A DNA stretch of 64,000 nt from an uncultured Hyphomicrobiales bacterium (GCA_903900975.1 CAIUPE010000054.1:47960-111959); one strand, 5' to 3'; positions 1 through 12,132 are shown, counted from the stretch's first letter. The notes: a model not told the origin generated them from the letters alone. Translations and numbers: made by a program.

Positions 1-413
1 ATCTATCGCGCATCATCGGTAAAAGTCGTAGCCACATCGCCAATACGATGCGGCTCACGCGACTGCCTGAGGGTGTCAAAACGATGTTGTCGAGCGGTGA
101 ATTGTCGGCAGGACACGCCCGCGCTTTGCTATCGGTTAAAGATCCTGATGCCATTGCGCGTCGCATTGTCGAACGCGGTATGACGGTGCGCGATGTCGAA
201 CGTATTGCCCAAGAAGATGACAAAACCGAGAAATCGTCCGAAACGCCCCGGAAACGTGAAAAAGATCCTGATACACGGGCGCTCGAAAAGGCGATAGAAG
301 ATGTTTTGGGCTTATCGGTGTCGATATCGCACGGTGCCCGCGGCGGTGAATTAAGGATCAAATACCGGACCTTAGAACAACTCGACGCTGTTTGCCGCCG
401 TTTGCGAGATTAA
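1..413 (+). CDS. parB: Chromosome partitioning protein ParB, C-terminal part (5' end outside window)
   Basis: The reading frame is open from the left edge (frame starting at base 3) and begins inside the helix-turn-helix DNA-binding region, with the motif IGKSRSHIANTMRL. It continues through the LSAGHARALL segment typical of ParB/Noc and ends in a C-terminal dimerisation domain after a charged linker rich in Lys, Glu and Arg. ParB binds parS sites near the origin and works with ParA in chromosome segregation. About 137 residues are visible; the CTP-binding N-terminal domain lies outside the window. The stop codon overlaps that of the convergent holA gene. Confidence 0.93.
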   Translation, partial: LSRIIGKSRSHIANTMRLTRLPEGVKTMLSSGELSAGHARALLSVKDPDAIARRIVERGMTVRDVERIAQEDDKTEKSSETPRKREKDPDTRALEKAIEDVLGLSVSISHGARGGELRIKYRTLEQLDAVCRRLRD

Positions 414-1441
414 GCTCGGTTTGCCTGTGAGCGCCGTGCCGCTATCGCCAAAGTTAAACAGGCGCGTGAGGCAAGGCTCTCCCCTAAAGCGGCATTTTTG
501 CGACAGGCGGCCTGAGCCTCGCCCAACGTGGTGATTGCACTTTCTAAACCTGGCATCGTCCATAACGAGAGATGGCGTTGAAACGCTGGGCTTCGTTTAA
601 AGAAAATGCGCGCATTGCGCTCAACATCCGTCATGGATTGACCCTTGTCGAGTGCAAGTCGTGACTTGGCGAGCAAGAGGGCGTGCCGCAATAGAGCGCC
701 AATGATAACTCCGGAATCCTGTCCCTCTCTCAAGGACCGGCTGAGGGCTGAATCCGCTCCCGTGGAATCACCGGCAAAGACCGCATCGGTTAGCATATCG
801 GTGGCGAGCGCAGACGCGTCGGCCATTATGGCCTCGATATCACTCGCCTCCACCGTTCCTTTTCCATGACAATATAGTGCCAATTTCTCGATTTCACTGC
901 GTGATAGAAGCCGATCGGCTCCTAACAGCGCAATCATCAACCCTTTGGCTTCTTGAGACGCGCGAAGATGATGCTGGGAAAGAATTTCATCTATTAATCG
1001 GGGAAGATCGCGCCCTTCATCGGCATAACAAGGCACTGCTACGGCATGTGCAGCCTTTTCAACACCAACGCGAAGCGGGTGTTTGGCCGCAAGATCGCCC
1101 GCCTCGAGAATTACCGGATTTTCGGGCCTTACCTTCAGAAGAGGCTCTAGCGATGAATTAATCTGTTTAGACCCGAGGCGAACCCATACCGCGCGGGACC
1201 CACCAAATAGTCCAAGCGTATTGGCCTCATCGACGATGCGGCTGGTGTCACTGCCGATATCGTCACCGTCCATCCGTATCAATTGAAACGCATCTTCAGG
1301 ATTATCGACGAAGCTGCGTGCGATAAACCGGCTACGCTCGTGAACCAAACCGGAATCGGGTCCATAGATCAAAATCACGGAGAATTTACGATCCGGTTGT
1401 TTAACGAAGCGCTCAATATCTCCGCCTTTAAGCGCTACCAT
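410..1441 (-). CDS. holA: DNA polymerase III subunit delta (HolA)
   Basis: This 343-residue protein is the expected length for the clamp-loader delta subunit, which opens the beta sliding clamp. The N-terminal segment VILIYGPDSGLVHERSRFIA matches the degenerate AAA+ fold of HolA, which lacks a working Walker A lysine. The middle region with GADRLLSRSEIEKLALY and the C-terminal helical collar also fit. It is the last gene of a leftward operon leuS-lptE-holA, with only 15 bases between lptE and holA. It starts with ATG and its stop codon overlaps the convergent parB stop. Confidence 0.93.
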   Translation of the reverse strand: MVALKGGDIERFVKQPDRKFSVILIYGPDSGLVHERSRFIARSFVDNPEDAFQLIRMDGDDIGSDTSRIVDEANTLGLFGGSRAVWVRLGSKQINSSLEPLLKVRPENPVILEAGDLAAKHPLRVGVEKAAHAVAVPCYADEGRDLPRLIDEILSQHHLRASQEAKGLMIALLGADRLLSRSEIEKLALYCHGKGTVEASDIEAIMADASALATDMLTDAVFAGDSTGADSALSRSLREGQDSGVIIGALLRHALLLAKSRLALDKGQSMTDVERNARIFFKRSPAFQRHLSLWTMPGLESAITTLGEAQAACRKNAALGESLASRACLTLAIAARRSQANRA

Positions 1442-1456
1442 GGCGGATCCTCGCCG

Positions 1457-1990
1457 TTAGGAGCGGCTCGAAAACCAGGCGGCTAGCCGGGTTTCGATCT
1501 GCTCGGCCAAAACCTTAGCAACATTGATCTGGGCGCTCTGGTTGGCTCTGACCTCCGCAAAGCGCTGCGATAGCCGATCGATGGATGCGGTGGCTACCGA
1601 AGTGCCGTCGGTCAAGACATGGCCCTTAAGGTCGGTCAGCGTATATTTAGCCGATACTTGCAACGCTGCCGCATCCGATCGGCCGGTTGTTGTGTCAACC
1701 GTCGCCGAAATCAGATGATTGGATAGAACAATATCCAATTTATATTTCGGCTCTGTTAGATTAGCCGACCCGCCGTTCAAGTTAAAAAGTAGTTCTTCCT
1801 TTAAGTAATGACCCGCTATATCGGGAATAGGATTGATCGTTATTGCCGATAATTCTTGCCGTGTTGAATTGCCTGCCGCTGAATTGCCATAAAGCGGCCT
1901 AACACATCCCGCGATAATCAAAACGGCAAGAAAAACGCCGCTTAAATTTAGCCAATACAGTGCGCGCTTCTTCAAGTCATACGACGACAT
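1457..1990 (-). CDS. lptE: LPS-assembly lipoprotein LptE
   Basis: This 177-residue lipoprotein has a hydrophobic signal followed by the lipobox IIAGC (Cys about residue 29), so it should be anchored in the outer membrane. LptE plugs and assists LptD in inserting lipopolysaccharide into the outer leaflet. The sequence fits the alphaproteobacterial LptE pattern (RPLYG just after the Cys, a central beta domain and a C-terminal amphipathic helix). I chose the ATG at 1990 because AAGGA lies 8 bases upstream; the longer frame to 2014 starts with TTG. It overlaps the end of leuS by 14 bases, and the leuS-lptE-holA order is widely conserved. Confidence 0.88.
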   Translation of the reverse strand: MSSYDLKKRALYWLNLSGVFLAVLIIAGCVRPLYGNSAAGNSTRQELSAITINPIPDIAGHYLKEELLFNLNGGSANLTEPKYKLDIVLSNHLISATVDTTTGRSDAAALQVSAKYTLTDLKGHVLTDGTSVATASIDRLSQRFAEVRANQSAQINVAKVLAEQIETRLAAWFSSRS

Positions 1991-4604
1991 TGACGATCCT
2001 TTGGGGCACGACAACCACTTTTTTCACCGGCTTTCCTTCCAGCGCGGCTTGCACGGATTCCAACGCCAAGACCCCGGCTTCAACCGCTTTGGCGTCGGCT
2101 TCGCGGCTGATCGTGATTTCCGCACGCTTTTTGCCATTCACCTGAACAGGGATCGTGATGTCGTTTTCAACAATCAACGTATGATCCGCCTTCGGCCACG
2201 CCGTTTCCGCAACCATGGAAGCAAACCCAAGCTCTGACCAGCATTCCTCGGCTAAATGTGGCATCATCGGTGCAATGATTTGAACAAGGAAAGCTGCTGC
2301 CTCCCGCATCGCAGCAACCCATTCTGGGCTCACAGGTTTACCCTTCTTCACCGCCAGTTCGGCTTGAAGGGAGTTGGCCAATTCATAAGCATGGGCAACA
2401 CAACGGTTGAATCTTAACCGCTCGACATCGTCTTCCACGCGAATAACCGCGCGATGGGCTGCTTTACGGATGGTGATAACGGCATCTTCCGCTGCCGCAT
2501 CATGCGCATTGGGCACACCGTCAAGGTCGGCCACTTCGCCAATGAGCCTCCATAACCGCTGGACAAAACGGGCTGCCCCTTGGACACCCTCCTCCGTCCA
2601 GATAACGTCTCGTTCGGGCGGGGAGTCGGATAGCATGAACCAGCGCGCCGTATCCGCCCCGAAAGTACCGATAATGTCATCCGGATCAATCGTATTGCGC
2701 TTCGACTTCGACATTTTTTCGATCGAGCCGATTTCTACTGGCGCACCGGTTGCTAGAAGTTTGGCCGACCGATCAGCCCCGTCTGAAACAATCTCGATTT
2801 CAGCAGGCGAGACCCATTGTCCGCTGGCGTCTCGATAGGTCTCGTGCACCACCATCCCTTGAGTGAACAAGCCATCGAAGGGCTCGCTTACGCCGGCATG
2901 GCCAGTCTTTTTCATCGCACGGGTAAAAAAGCGGGAGTAGAGGAGATGCAAAATCGCATGCTCGATACCACCAATATATTGGTTAACGGGCAGCCAACTA
3001 TCGACCGCCGGGCGGTCCGTTGGCTGATCGTCCATCCATGGATTGGTAAACCGCGCGAAGTACCATGATGAATCGACGAACGTATCCATCGTATCCGTTT
3101 CGCGCCGCGCTGGCTTGCCGCATTGCGGACATCCGACATGTTTCCACGTCGGATGACGATCCAACGGATTGCCCGGCACGTCGAAGGTTACGTCTTCCGG
3201 CAGTTTAACTGGTAAATCCTTGATCGGAACCGGAACCGTACCACACACCTCGCAATGGATAATCGGAATCGGGCAACCCCAATAACGTTGGCGTGAAATA
3301 CCCCAATCGCGCAGGCGGAAATTAACTTTACGCTTACCAATCGGAGCAGAACCCAGGGTTACGGCTTCAAGACGCTTGGCGACTTCCTCTTTGGCGGCTG
3401 CAATGGTAAAGCCGTCTAAAAAAGCCGAATTGCAGATCAATCCTTCGCCATCATAGGGCGTGTCACCCACCTGATAGGTTTTGGGATTCTGATCCGCCGG
3501 ACATACAACGGTTTTGATTGGCAAATGATAGGCCGTCGCAAAATCAAAATCGCGCTGGTCATGGGCTGGACAACCGAAAATGGCACCGGTGCCATAATCC
3601 ATCAGGATGAAATTGGCGACATAAACCGGAATCATCCAAGTGGGATCAAACGGATGGGCAACACGAATACCCGTATCGAAGCCTTTTTTCTCTGCCTTAT
3701 CAATCGCTTCTTGAGCGGTACCCATGCGACGACATTCGTCGATAAAGGCGGCCAGCCCTGTATTATCGGTGGCAACTTTCTTGGCCAAGGGATGTTCGGG
3801 GGCTAGGGCTACGAAGCTGGCGCCAAACAAGGTATCGGGTCGGGTCGTGTAGATTTCAATGTCACTTTCGCCCTTTGGCGCGGTAGCCGTGTCGAGCGCG
3901 AACCGAACCGAGAGACCTTCGGAGCGGCCAATCCAGTTCTTTTGCATCAGGCGGACCTTTTCTGGCCACCTTTCCAATCCATCGAGCGCGTCGTTTAGCT
4001 CTTGCGCATAATCGGAAATTTTAAAGAACCATTGGGTAAGTTCGCGCTGTTCGACGAACGCGCCCGAACGCCAGCCGCGACCGTCGATCACTTGCTCATT
4101 GGCGAGTACCGTCTGATCTTCCGGATCCCAGTTGACCTTAGCGGTCTTGCGATCGATCAGCCCGTTGTTCAAGAAATCGATGAACATCCGCTGTTGGTGC
4201 TTGTAATAGGAAGGATCGCAGGTTGCGATTTCTCGGTGCCAGTCGAGCGATAGACCCATGCTTTTGAGCTGCGTCCGCATCGAGGCAATATTGGCATAAG
4301 TCCATGTCGCCGGATGGGTTTTATTGGCCATCGCTGCGTTTTCCGCAGGCATGCCGAAAGCATCCCAGCCCATCGGATGCAAGACATTGAACCCGCGTGC
4401 CCGCTTATAGCGGGCAACAACGTCGCCCATCGCATAATTACGCACATGGCCCATATGGATGCGACCCGATGGATAGGGGAACATCTCCAGCACATAATAT
4501 TTTGGCCGCGGATCATCATTTTTCGTGCGAAAAAGTTCGCGGGAATCCCAGGTCTGCTGCCATTTCCGCTCGGCTTCGCGGGCGTTGTAACGCTCGGTTC
4601 TCAT
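1977..4604 (-). CDS. leuS: Leucyl-tRNA synthetase (class Ia)
   Basis: This 875-residue enzyme charges tRNA-Leu with leucine. It shows the class I HIGH-type motif as HMGH within [13 protein letters not shown] near the N-terminus, an inserted CP1 editing domain ([12 protein letters not shown]), a zinc-ribbon-like stretch with paired Cys (CEVCG, CPQCG), and the KMSKS motif. I place the start at the ATG at 4604 ([16 protein letters not shown]), the usual bacterial LeuS N-terminus; the frame runs open 37 codons further upstream without conservation. It is the first gene of the leuS-lptE-holA operon and divergent from yggS. Confidence 0.97.
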   Translation of the reverse strand: MRTERYNAREAERKWQQTWDSRELFRTKNDDPRPKYYVLEMFPYPSGRIHMGHVRNYAMGDVVARYKRARGFNVLHPMGWDAFGMPAENAAMANKTHPATWTYANIASMRTQLKSMGLSLDWHREIATCDPSYYKHQQRMFIDFLNNGLIDRKTAKVNWDPEDQTVLANEQVIDGRGWRSGAFVEQRELTQWFFKISDYAQELNDALDGLERWPEKVRLMQKNWIGRSEGLSVRFALDTATAPKGESDIEIYTTRPDTLFGASFVALAPEHPLAKKVATDNTGLAAFIDECRRMGTAQEAIDKAEKKGFDTGIRVAHPFDPTWMIPVYVANFILMDYGTGAIFGCPAHDQRDFDFATAYHLPIKTVVCPADQNPKTYQVGDTPYDGEGLICNSAFLDGFTIAAAKEEVAKRLEAVTLGSAPIGKRKVNFRLRDWGISRQRYWGCPIPIIHCEVCGTVPVPIKDLPVKLPEDVTFDVPGNPLDRHPTWKHVGCPQCGKPARRETDTMDTFVDSSWYFARFTNPWMDDQPTDRPAVDSWLPVNQYIGGIEHAILHLLYSRFFTRAMKKTGHAGVSEPFDGLFTQGMVVHETYRDASGQWVSPAEIEIVSDGADRSAKLLATGAPVEIGSIEKMSKSKRNTIDPDDIIGTFGADTARWFMLSDSPPERDVIWTEEGVQGAARFVQRLWRLIGEVADLDGVPNAHDAAAEDAVITIRKAAHRAVIRVEDDVERLRFNRCVAHAYELANSLQAELAVKKGKPVSPEWVAAMREAAAFLVQIIAPMMPHLAEECWSELGFASMVAETAWPKADHTLIVENDITIPVQVNGKKRAEITISREADAKAVEAGVLALESVQAALEGKPVKKVVVVPQRIVNVVV

Positions 4605-4731
4605 GTCAATTCCGACTAATTGTACTGTGCAATAAAATACCTTCGCGCAAACGCTTGCGCCGCGCGGCTCAACCAGACTAGGACACGATTTAGGCCTTGG
4701 GGTCAATCTTTCCAAAACGGGAGCACAAGTA

Positions 4732-5412
4732 ATGTCGGCGGATTTGGATCAGGATGTGGTAACACGGCTTCGTCAGGTGCGATCTGAGATTGATCGGGCG
4801 GCACGGGATGCGGGCCGAAAGCCTTCCGCCGTTACACTGGTTGCGGTTTCCAAAACTTATTTTGCCGATGCGATCGAGCCCGTTCTCGAAGATGGCCAAC
4901 GTATTTTTGGCGAAAATCGCGTGCAAGAATCACAAGCCAAATGGCCGGATTTGAAGGCTCGCTTTCCGGACGTAGAGCTGCATCTGATTGGTCCTTTGCA
5001 AAGCAACAAGGCGAAAGAAGCGGTCGCGCTCTTTGACGTCATCGAAACCGTTGATCGGCCGTCGATTGCGGAAGCGCTTGCGAAAGAATTTTCTAAAACC
5101 GACCGTCGACCCAAACTTTATGTTCAGGTCAATACGGGCGAAGAAGCGCAAAAGGCGGGGATTGCTCCGCAAGAGGCGGATGCGTTTTTAAGGCGCTGTC
5201 GCGACGAATGGCATTTGCCGATCGAGGGCTTGATGTGCATCCCGCCGGTCGATGAACCGCCTTCGGCTCATTTCGGGCTATTGGCAAAAATTGCGGCACG
5301 AAACGGCCTCAAAACTCTATCGATGGGGATGAGTGCCGATTTTGAGGCCGCTATCCAGATGGGCGCTACCCATGTTCGGGTCGGGAGCGCCATTTTCGGT
5401 CACCGTGCCTAA
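4732..5412 (+). CDS. yggS: PLP homeostasis protein (YggS/PROSC family)
   Basis: This 226-residue single-domain protein has the fold type III alanine-racemase-like barrel. The pyridoxal-phosphate lysine sits in VAVSKTYF (Lys41). [20 protein letters not shown] and the C-terminal [13 protein letters not shown] and GSAIFG motifs are hallmarks of the family. YggS proteins bind PLP without known catalytic activity and buffer B6 vitamer and amino acid pools. The ATG has GGGAG about eight bases upstream. Its stop codon overlaps that of the convergent HAD gene. Confidence 0.95.
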   Translation: MSADLDQDVVTRLRQVRSEIDRAARDAGRKPSAVTLVAVSKTYFADAIEPVLEDGQRIFGENRVQESQAKWPDLKARFPDVELHLIGPLQSNKAKEAVALFDVIETVDRPSIAEALAKEFSKTDRRPKLYVQVNTGEEAQKAGIAPQEADAFLRRCRDEWHLPIEGLMCIPPVDEPPSAHFGLLAKIAARNGLKTLSMGMSADFEAAIQMGATHVRVGSAIFGHRA

Positions 5413-6083
5413 CGTTTGCCGGTGCGATCCCGTAGATAGCGGCGCAGCTCGTCATCGCGGTAATCGGTTGCCGCAAGGGTTGCGCCTGTAGCGATCAGGG
5501 TAGGCCCATCAAGCGATGTCGTCATGCCGATAACACCGAGTTCGGCCGCTTTTGCCGAAGCCACGCCAGCTTTTGAATCCTCGAAGGCCACGCTACGCGC
5601 TGCATCACCATTGAGGCGGGCTAGTCCCGTGAGATACGGAAGCGGATGAGGCTTAGCGTGGGCAAGGTCATCGGCAAGAATGACCGCGGTGAATCGATCG
5701 GTAGCCTTAAGGCTTGAAAGCACCAAGGTCGCGTTTTCACGGGGGGCGTTGGTTACCGCCGCATACCGCAACCCCACCGAATCGGCCCAGTCCAAAATAT
5801 CGATCAAACCTTCCAGCGGAACCATATCGGTTGCCAATTCACGAAAACGGGCTTCCTTCCGATGGCCAATCGCTTCATGCTCGCTGACGGGCACATGGGG
5901 GAGTAGGTCGGCGAAGATGGCGCTGTTGATGCGACCCGACACCTGCGTTTTATAGGTCTCCTCATCGACCTCCACCCCGTAAAGACGTGTGATGTCGTTG
6001 AAGGCGAGGATATGGATTCGGTCCGTGTCGACCAGCGTTCCATCAATATCAAAGAGTAGACAGGCTTCGGTGCTTTGGGACAC
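5409..6083 (-). CDS. HAD-superfamily phosphatase / beta-phosphoglucomutase-like
   Basis: This 224-residue haloacid-dehalogenase hydrolase has all four motifs: LLFDIDGTLVD (nucleophile and acid Asp), AAVTNAP (motif II Ser/Thr region), HAKPHPLPYL (motif III Lys) and VAFEDSKAGVASA (motif IV acidic pair). The helical cap between motifs I and II places it in the phosphoglycolate phosphatase/beta-phosphoglucomutase group; the substrate cannot be read from sequence. It starts with GTG, 12 bases after the L,D-transpeptidase stop, so the two are probably cotranscribed. Confidence 0.88.
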   Translation of the reverse strand: MSQSTEACLLFDIDGTLVDTDRIHILAFNDITRLYGVEVDEETYKTQVSGRINSAIFADLLPHVPVSEHEAIGHRKEARFRELATDMVPLEGLIDILDWADSVGLRYAAVTNAPRENATLVLSSLKATDRFTAVILADDLAHAKPHPLPYLTGLARLNGDAARSVAFEDSKAGVASAKAAELGVIGMTTSLDGPTLIATGATLAATDYRDDELRRYLRDRTGKR

Positions 6084-6095
6084 GATTGGGTACTT

Positions 6096-6620
6096 TCAAT
6101 GAATGATCAGGCGCGCTTTAGCGTGGAGGCGAGGCAGCAGGAGCTCCATGCCTTTACGGTCCAAAGCGATACAGCCCTCTGTAGGCGTGAAGCCATCGCG
6201 TGCGAGATGAATGAAAATGGCACTGCCGCGCCCGCGGGTGGCAGGTCGACGGTTCCAATCCGTTTCAATCACAATGTCATAGAGACGATCTTGTCGCCAG
6301 AGCGTCTCATGCGAAAAGCGGCTTGGTCGGCGGATCAACCGGTTATACCGATGGGATAAGGCATCATCGCACCAGCCATCGTTCGGCGTAATGGATTTGG
6401 CTGGTAGGGCAAAGGATCGCGTGCGCCACTGGTCGCTGCGAAAATACACCGCGACAGGGCGCAGAACGGCGCGAGGCGTTCCGCCATCGCCTTCGCGCTT
6501 CCGGGTTACACTTCCGGCGCGGCCAAGCGCACAAGGAAGCGTTATTGGCCCAAGCCGCAAAATGCCGCGTTGGTGATCGGTCGGATGATGATAGAGATGA
6601 ACCGTGGTCTGATGTACCAT
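6096..6620 (-). CDS. L,D-transpeptidase (YkuD) family protein
   Basis: This 174-residue protein matches the compact YkuD family. The catalytic region reads IFIHLARDGFTPTEGCIAL, with the conserved His and the nucleophile Cys in TEGC. YkuD enzymes form meso-DAP cross-links in peptidoglycan or attach proteins to it. No clear signal peptide is visible, which is common in this short subgroup and leaves export unresolved. It is divergent from the OmpR-type regulator at 6721 across a 100-base gap. Confidence 0.85.
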   Translation of the reverse strand: MVHQTTVHLYHHPTDHQRGILRLGPITLPCALGRAGSVTRKREGDGGTPRAVLRPVAVYFRSDQWRTRSFALPAKSITPNDGWCDDALSHRYNRLIRRPSRFSHETLWRQDRLYDIVIETDWNRRPATRGRGSAIFIHLARDGFTPTEGCIALDRKGMELLLPRLHAKARLIIH

Positions 6621-6720
6621 GAACGGATCCGAAAGGTGTCAAGCCTTGTAAAAGGGACTGATGCTGGTCTACCCACGCAACCATCTTGGGGCAAGTCCGT
6701 GAACAAGGTTTGGGGAGCAG

Positions 6721-7398
6721 ATGGCTGAAGGACTTTCGATTCTGCTGATGGCGCCGGATCTGGATCAGGCAGCCGCTATAACCGAACAATTGGTGCTGGA
6801 CCCGGGCCTATCGGTTTCAACGCTCAGAAACCCACCCTATTTTTCCGGTCCTCTTGAGGCCGAACGATATGATCTGGCCCTTGGACTTGGCGCGTCCATC
6901 AAGTCTGTCGATGACTTGCGTATCGCAGGTTACCGGGGACCGGTTCTGGTGCTTGCTCGCGAAGCAATTGTTGTCGACGGGGTTGATTATCTCCCGTTGC
7001 CAACCCGGGTATCGATTCTTTTGGCCCGCATCCGCAGTGTGATCCGTTCATTTGAAGCGCGCGAAGACCCTTGGCTTACCATTGGCGCGTTCCGCCTTAT
7101 GCTCGGCTCGAAGACCCTAATTGGGCCAGACGGCCTCGTTCAAAAGCTGACCGATAAAGAAACTGACATTTTGCGTTTTATGCATCGCGCGGGCGGCGAG
7201 ATTGTTACCCGGGAGGTCTTGTTGGCTGAAGTCTGGGGCTATAATGCACGTGTCAGTACCCATACGCTTGAAACTCATATTTATAGGCTCCGCCAAAAAA
7301 TCGAGTTGGATCCGGCCAATGCTGGTCTACTCGTAACCGAAGCGGGCGGTTACCGTCTCGTTGAGGGACAAGAAGGAAAACAATCGAATGGCGCTTGA
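6721..7398 (+). CDS. OmpR-type winged-helix regulator with degenerate receiver domain
   Basis: This 225-residue protein has an N-terminal receiver-like domain (about 1-115) and a C-terminal OmpR/PhoB winged helix (about 125-218) with strong motifs LTDKETDILRFM, EVWGYNARVSTHTLETHIYR and EAGGYRLV. The receiver lacks the key residues: the acidic pair after strand 1 is replaced by MAPD, the phosphoacceptor Asp position reads LALGLG, and the strand-5 Lys is replaced in YLPLPT. It is therefore unlikely to be phosphorylated in the usual way. The next gene overlaps it by 11 bases. Confidence 0.85.
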   Translation: MAEGLSILLMAPDLDQAAAITEQLVLDPGLSVSTLRNPPYFSGPLEAERYDLALGLGASIKSVDDLRIAGYRGPVLVLAREAIVVDGVDYLPLPTRVSILLARIRSVIRSFEAREDPWLTIGAFRLMLGSKTLIGPDGLVQKLTDKETDILRFMHRAGGEIVTREVLLAEVWGYNARVSTHTLETHIYRLRQKIELDPANAGLLVTEAGGYRLVEGQEGKQSNGA

Positions 7399-7831
7399 TG
7401 ACGAAATTGCTTTGTTGCGGCGCTTGGATTTTTTCGATGTTTTCGAGCAAGATCAGCTTCGATTGATGCTGTTTGCTGCGGATCGGCGCGTATTGAGGCC
7501 GCATGAGATACTTTTTATGCGGGGCGATGCGGCACAAGAAGGTTATCTGGTCCAATCCGGTCTCGTGGCCCTTCTTTCGGACGATAGCCAAGTGGTCGAA
7601 CAAGTGCGGCCGGGAATGTTGATTGGTGAATACGCTTTGCTAACACCGGGCGAGCGTTTGACGACGGCGGTAGCGCGAGAGGCCACGAGCCTTATTGTCT
7701 TGCCACGTAAATTGATTGTGCGGCTGCTTACGGAATATCCCGATGTTGCCGCGGCCTTGCGACAAAAACTGGTGAGCCGGGCCGAATCCTTTAAAAACGC
7801 CATCGAAAAGATCGGCGAGCCACGCCTTTAA
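7388..7831 (+). CDS. Stand-alone cyclic nucleotide-binding domain protein
   Basis: This 147-residue protein consists mainly of a Crp-like cNMP-binding beta-barrel (LRRLDFFDVFEQDQLRLM, ILFMRGDAAQEGYLVQSG, GEYALLTPGERLTTAVA) and a C-terminal helix, but no DNA-binding domain. The ATG at 7388 is preceded by AAGGAAA and lies inside the end of the upstream regulator, so translation of the two is probably coupled. The phosphate-binding-cassette signature is weak, so the ligand is unknown. It is convergent with xthA. Confidence 0.8.
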   Translation: MALDDEIALLRRLDFFDVFEQDQLRLMLFAADRRVLRPHEILFMRGDAAQEGYLVQSGLVALLSDDSQVVEQVRPGMLIGEYALLTPGERLTTAVAREATSLIVLPRKLIVRLLTEYPDVAAALRQKLVSRAESFKNAIEKIGEPRL

Positions 7832-7834
7832 GGT

Positions 7835-8647
7835 TTACTTGAACCGGACCGTTACCGGAACATGGTCGGATGGCCGCTCCCATCCGCGTGCCGCGCGATG
7901 GATATCGATAGCCGCGAGGCCCGGAGCCAATTCTCGTGAAACCCAGACATGGTCCAACCGGCGTCCGCGGTTCGACGCTTCCCAATCCGCCGCCCGATAA
8001 CTCCACCAAGTAAAAACCCGCTCAGGCTCGGGTTTCAACGTACGGATGGCATCGACCCAATCGGCCGATTGGATAGCCGCCGCCAATTTTTCACATTCGA
8101 TCGGCGTGTGGGAGACGACATCAAGCATTTGCTTGTGACTCCAGACGTCATTTTCAAGCGGCGCAACGTTCAGATCACCGACCAAAATGGCTTTGCCCGA
8201 GGCTGGCTGATCGGAGGCACCCCATGCCCGCATGTCGTCGAGAAACTGCAATTTGTGGGCAAATTTTTCATTTGCTTCTGGATCGGGTACATCGCCACCC
8301 GCCGGCACGTAGAAATTATGGACGGTGATGCCTTTAGCCGCGCGCGCCTCGGCTCCAAAGGTGACACTGATGTGCCGACAATCCGTTTTATCCGCAAACA
8401 CGCGGATATCCTGCGAGATAAAGGGCAAACGTGAAAGAATGGCTACGCCGTGATAGCCTTTTTGACCGCTGACGGCGATGTGGCCATAACCGAGTTTCTT
8501 GAAATCGGTTGCCGGAAACTGGTCGTCCGGACATTTGGTTTCTTGCAAACACAGCACGTCGGGCCGTGTTTCTTCCAAAAAGCGTTGGACAAGGCCAGAG
8601 CGCAGCCGAACCGAATTAATGTTCCACGTGGCGACCGCGAGGCTCAT
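7835..8647 (-). CDS. xthA: Exodeoxyribonuclease III
   Basis: This 270-residue endonuclease/exonuclease/phosphatase-fold enzyme shows the motifs ATWNINSVRLR, CLQETKC (metal-binding Glu), VGDLNVAP, and RRLDHVWVS and SDHVPV at the C-terminus (catalytic Asp-His). XthA cleaves DNA 5' to abasic sites and removes 3' blocking groups in base-excision repair. Its ATG has AGGAAG upstream and lies 12 bases after lolA, so ftsK, lolA and xthA may form one leftward operon. Confidence 0.96.
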   Translation of the reverse strand: MSLAVATWNINSVRLRSGLVQRFLEETRPDVLCLQETKCPDDQFPATDFKKLGYGHIAVSGQKGYHGVAILSRLPFISQDIRVFADKTDCRHISVTFGAEARAAKGITVHNFYVPAGGDVPDPEANEKFAHKLQFLDDMRAWGASDQPASGKAILVGDLNVAPLENDVWSHKQMLDVVSHTPIECEKLAAAIQSADWVDAIRTLKPEPERVFTWWSYRAADWEASNRGRRLDHVWVSRELAPGLAAIDIHRAARGWERPSDHVPVTVRFK

Positions 8648-8659
8648 GCTGGATCTTCC

Positions 8660-9433
8660 TTATTTCTTGGTATGGCTGTTGGTCTGAACCGGAATAACAA
8701 ACAGCGCCGGATCAGGCTCATGCCGGATGTCGATATTGGTCAGGGTTACCCGAACCTCATAGCCTTGCGGGTCCGTTACCGTCCACCGTTTCAGCAGCAG
8801 CGTTTTGGCATCAAATCCCAAGGCAATGCGCGAGGTGCCGCCAAAGGTTGACGAGTCTTCACCGTAGACGGTTGTTTCATCGCCTTCCCGGCTCACATCA
8901 AGGATCTTGAAATCGCGCGCCAGATTGATGGTGCTGCCCAGCAGAAATTTGAGCGGTGTCAGGCCAATCGAATAGACGTCTTGGGTGCCCAGTCGGGAAT
9001 CAATCACAGCTACTGAATTTCCGTCAGCAATAATGGTGATCGCGCTTGGCGGATTATAATCGAAACGAAGGCGACCCGGTCGATAAACAGTCAGCTTTCC
9101 AGTGCTTAACTGGCCATTGCCGCTGGTTTGGCTAAATTTGGCGCTAAATTGTGTAAGGGCCGTCAATTGGTCATTAATCGCCGTAAGCAATTCGTCCGCT
9201 GAAAGTTCGGACGGCGCGGGTGTCATGGGTGTAAGCGTGACGGCCGCGGGCTTCACTGTTGGTTGGACGGTTACCGTTGCGGGCGGCGGCGTTGTAGCGG
9301 ACGGACCAAGGGAAGCCGGACGCCGCGGCGGCAGCGGAATCAGCAGATTATCCGCCCTTCCCTCATCCGCGATTCCGATCAACAGTAAGACAACCATCAG
9401 TTTAATGAGGCGGCGCTGCAGACGCGTTAGCAT
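8660..9433 (-). CDS. lolA: Outer-membrane lipoprotein carrier LolA
   Basis: This 257-residue secreted protein has a signal peptide (MLTRLQRRLIKLMVVLLLIG, then a likely cleavage at GRADN). An unusually long Pro/Thr/Ala-rich linker of about 60 residues comes before the LolA half-barrel (FSAKFSQTSGNGQLSTGKL, RPGRLRFDYNPPSAITIIAD). LolA ferries lipoproteins across the periplasm from LolCDE to the outer membrane. I chose the ATG at 9433 since it starts the signal peptide; the frame extends upstream into ftsK without support. The ftsK-lolA-xthA order is common in alphaproteobacteria. Confidence 0.9.
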   Translation of the reverse strand: MLTRLQRRLIKLMVVLLLIGIADEGRADNLLIPLPPRRPASLGPSATTPPPATVTVQPTVKPAAVTLTPMTPAPSELSADELLTAINDQLTALTQFSAKFSQTSGNGQLSTGKLTVYRPGRLRFDYNPPSAITIIADGNSVAVIDSRLGTQDVYSIGLTPLKFLLGSTINLARDFKILDVSREGDETTVYGEDSSTFGGTSRIALGFDAKTLLLKRWTVTDPQGYEVRVTLTNIDIRHEPDPALFVIPVQTNSHTKK

Positions 9434-9455
9434 TAGTTGGCCCGTCTGGTCGGCT

Positions 9456-11936
<2,481 letters not shown>

Positions 11937-12018
11937 TCAGGAACCGGGTTCTAACAAGGACAGATCGAGGCGCAAGAAAGCGCGACATTCGGGTATATCT
12001 CTGTTTATTCGGGCCGGG

Positions 12019-12033
12019 TTAATGCCTGATTAA
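12019..12033 (-). promoter_or_regulatory. CtrA-type binding box upstream of ftsK
   Basis: The sequence TTAA-TGCCTGA-TTAA is a perfect match to the full CtrA consensus TTAA-N7-TTAA. It lies in the ftsK promoter region between the amtB terminator and the ftsK start. CtrA is the alphaproteobacterial cell-cycle response regulator and controls several division genes. Binding is inferred; the match itself is read directly. Confidence 0.6.
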
Positions 12034-12047
12034 CCTTGCGCGTAGAG

Positions 12048-12078
12048 CAAAAAAATGGCGGCCCGTTTCGGGGCCGCC
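12048..12078 (-). terminator. Rho-independent terminator of glnK-amtB
   Basis: Read on the minus strand, a 7-bp GC stem (GGCGGCC with GGCCGCC) closes a short loop and is followed by a run of seven T. It lies about 55 bases after the amtB stop and isolates the glnK-amtB operon from ftsK. Confidence 0.8.
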
Positions 12079-12132
12079 AAGGTGCTTTTGGGAGGAAACG
12101 AACCGGGGAGGAAAACGTCCCCGGTGAAGGAT

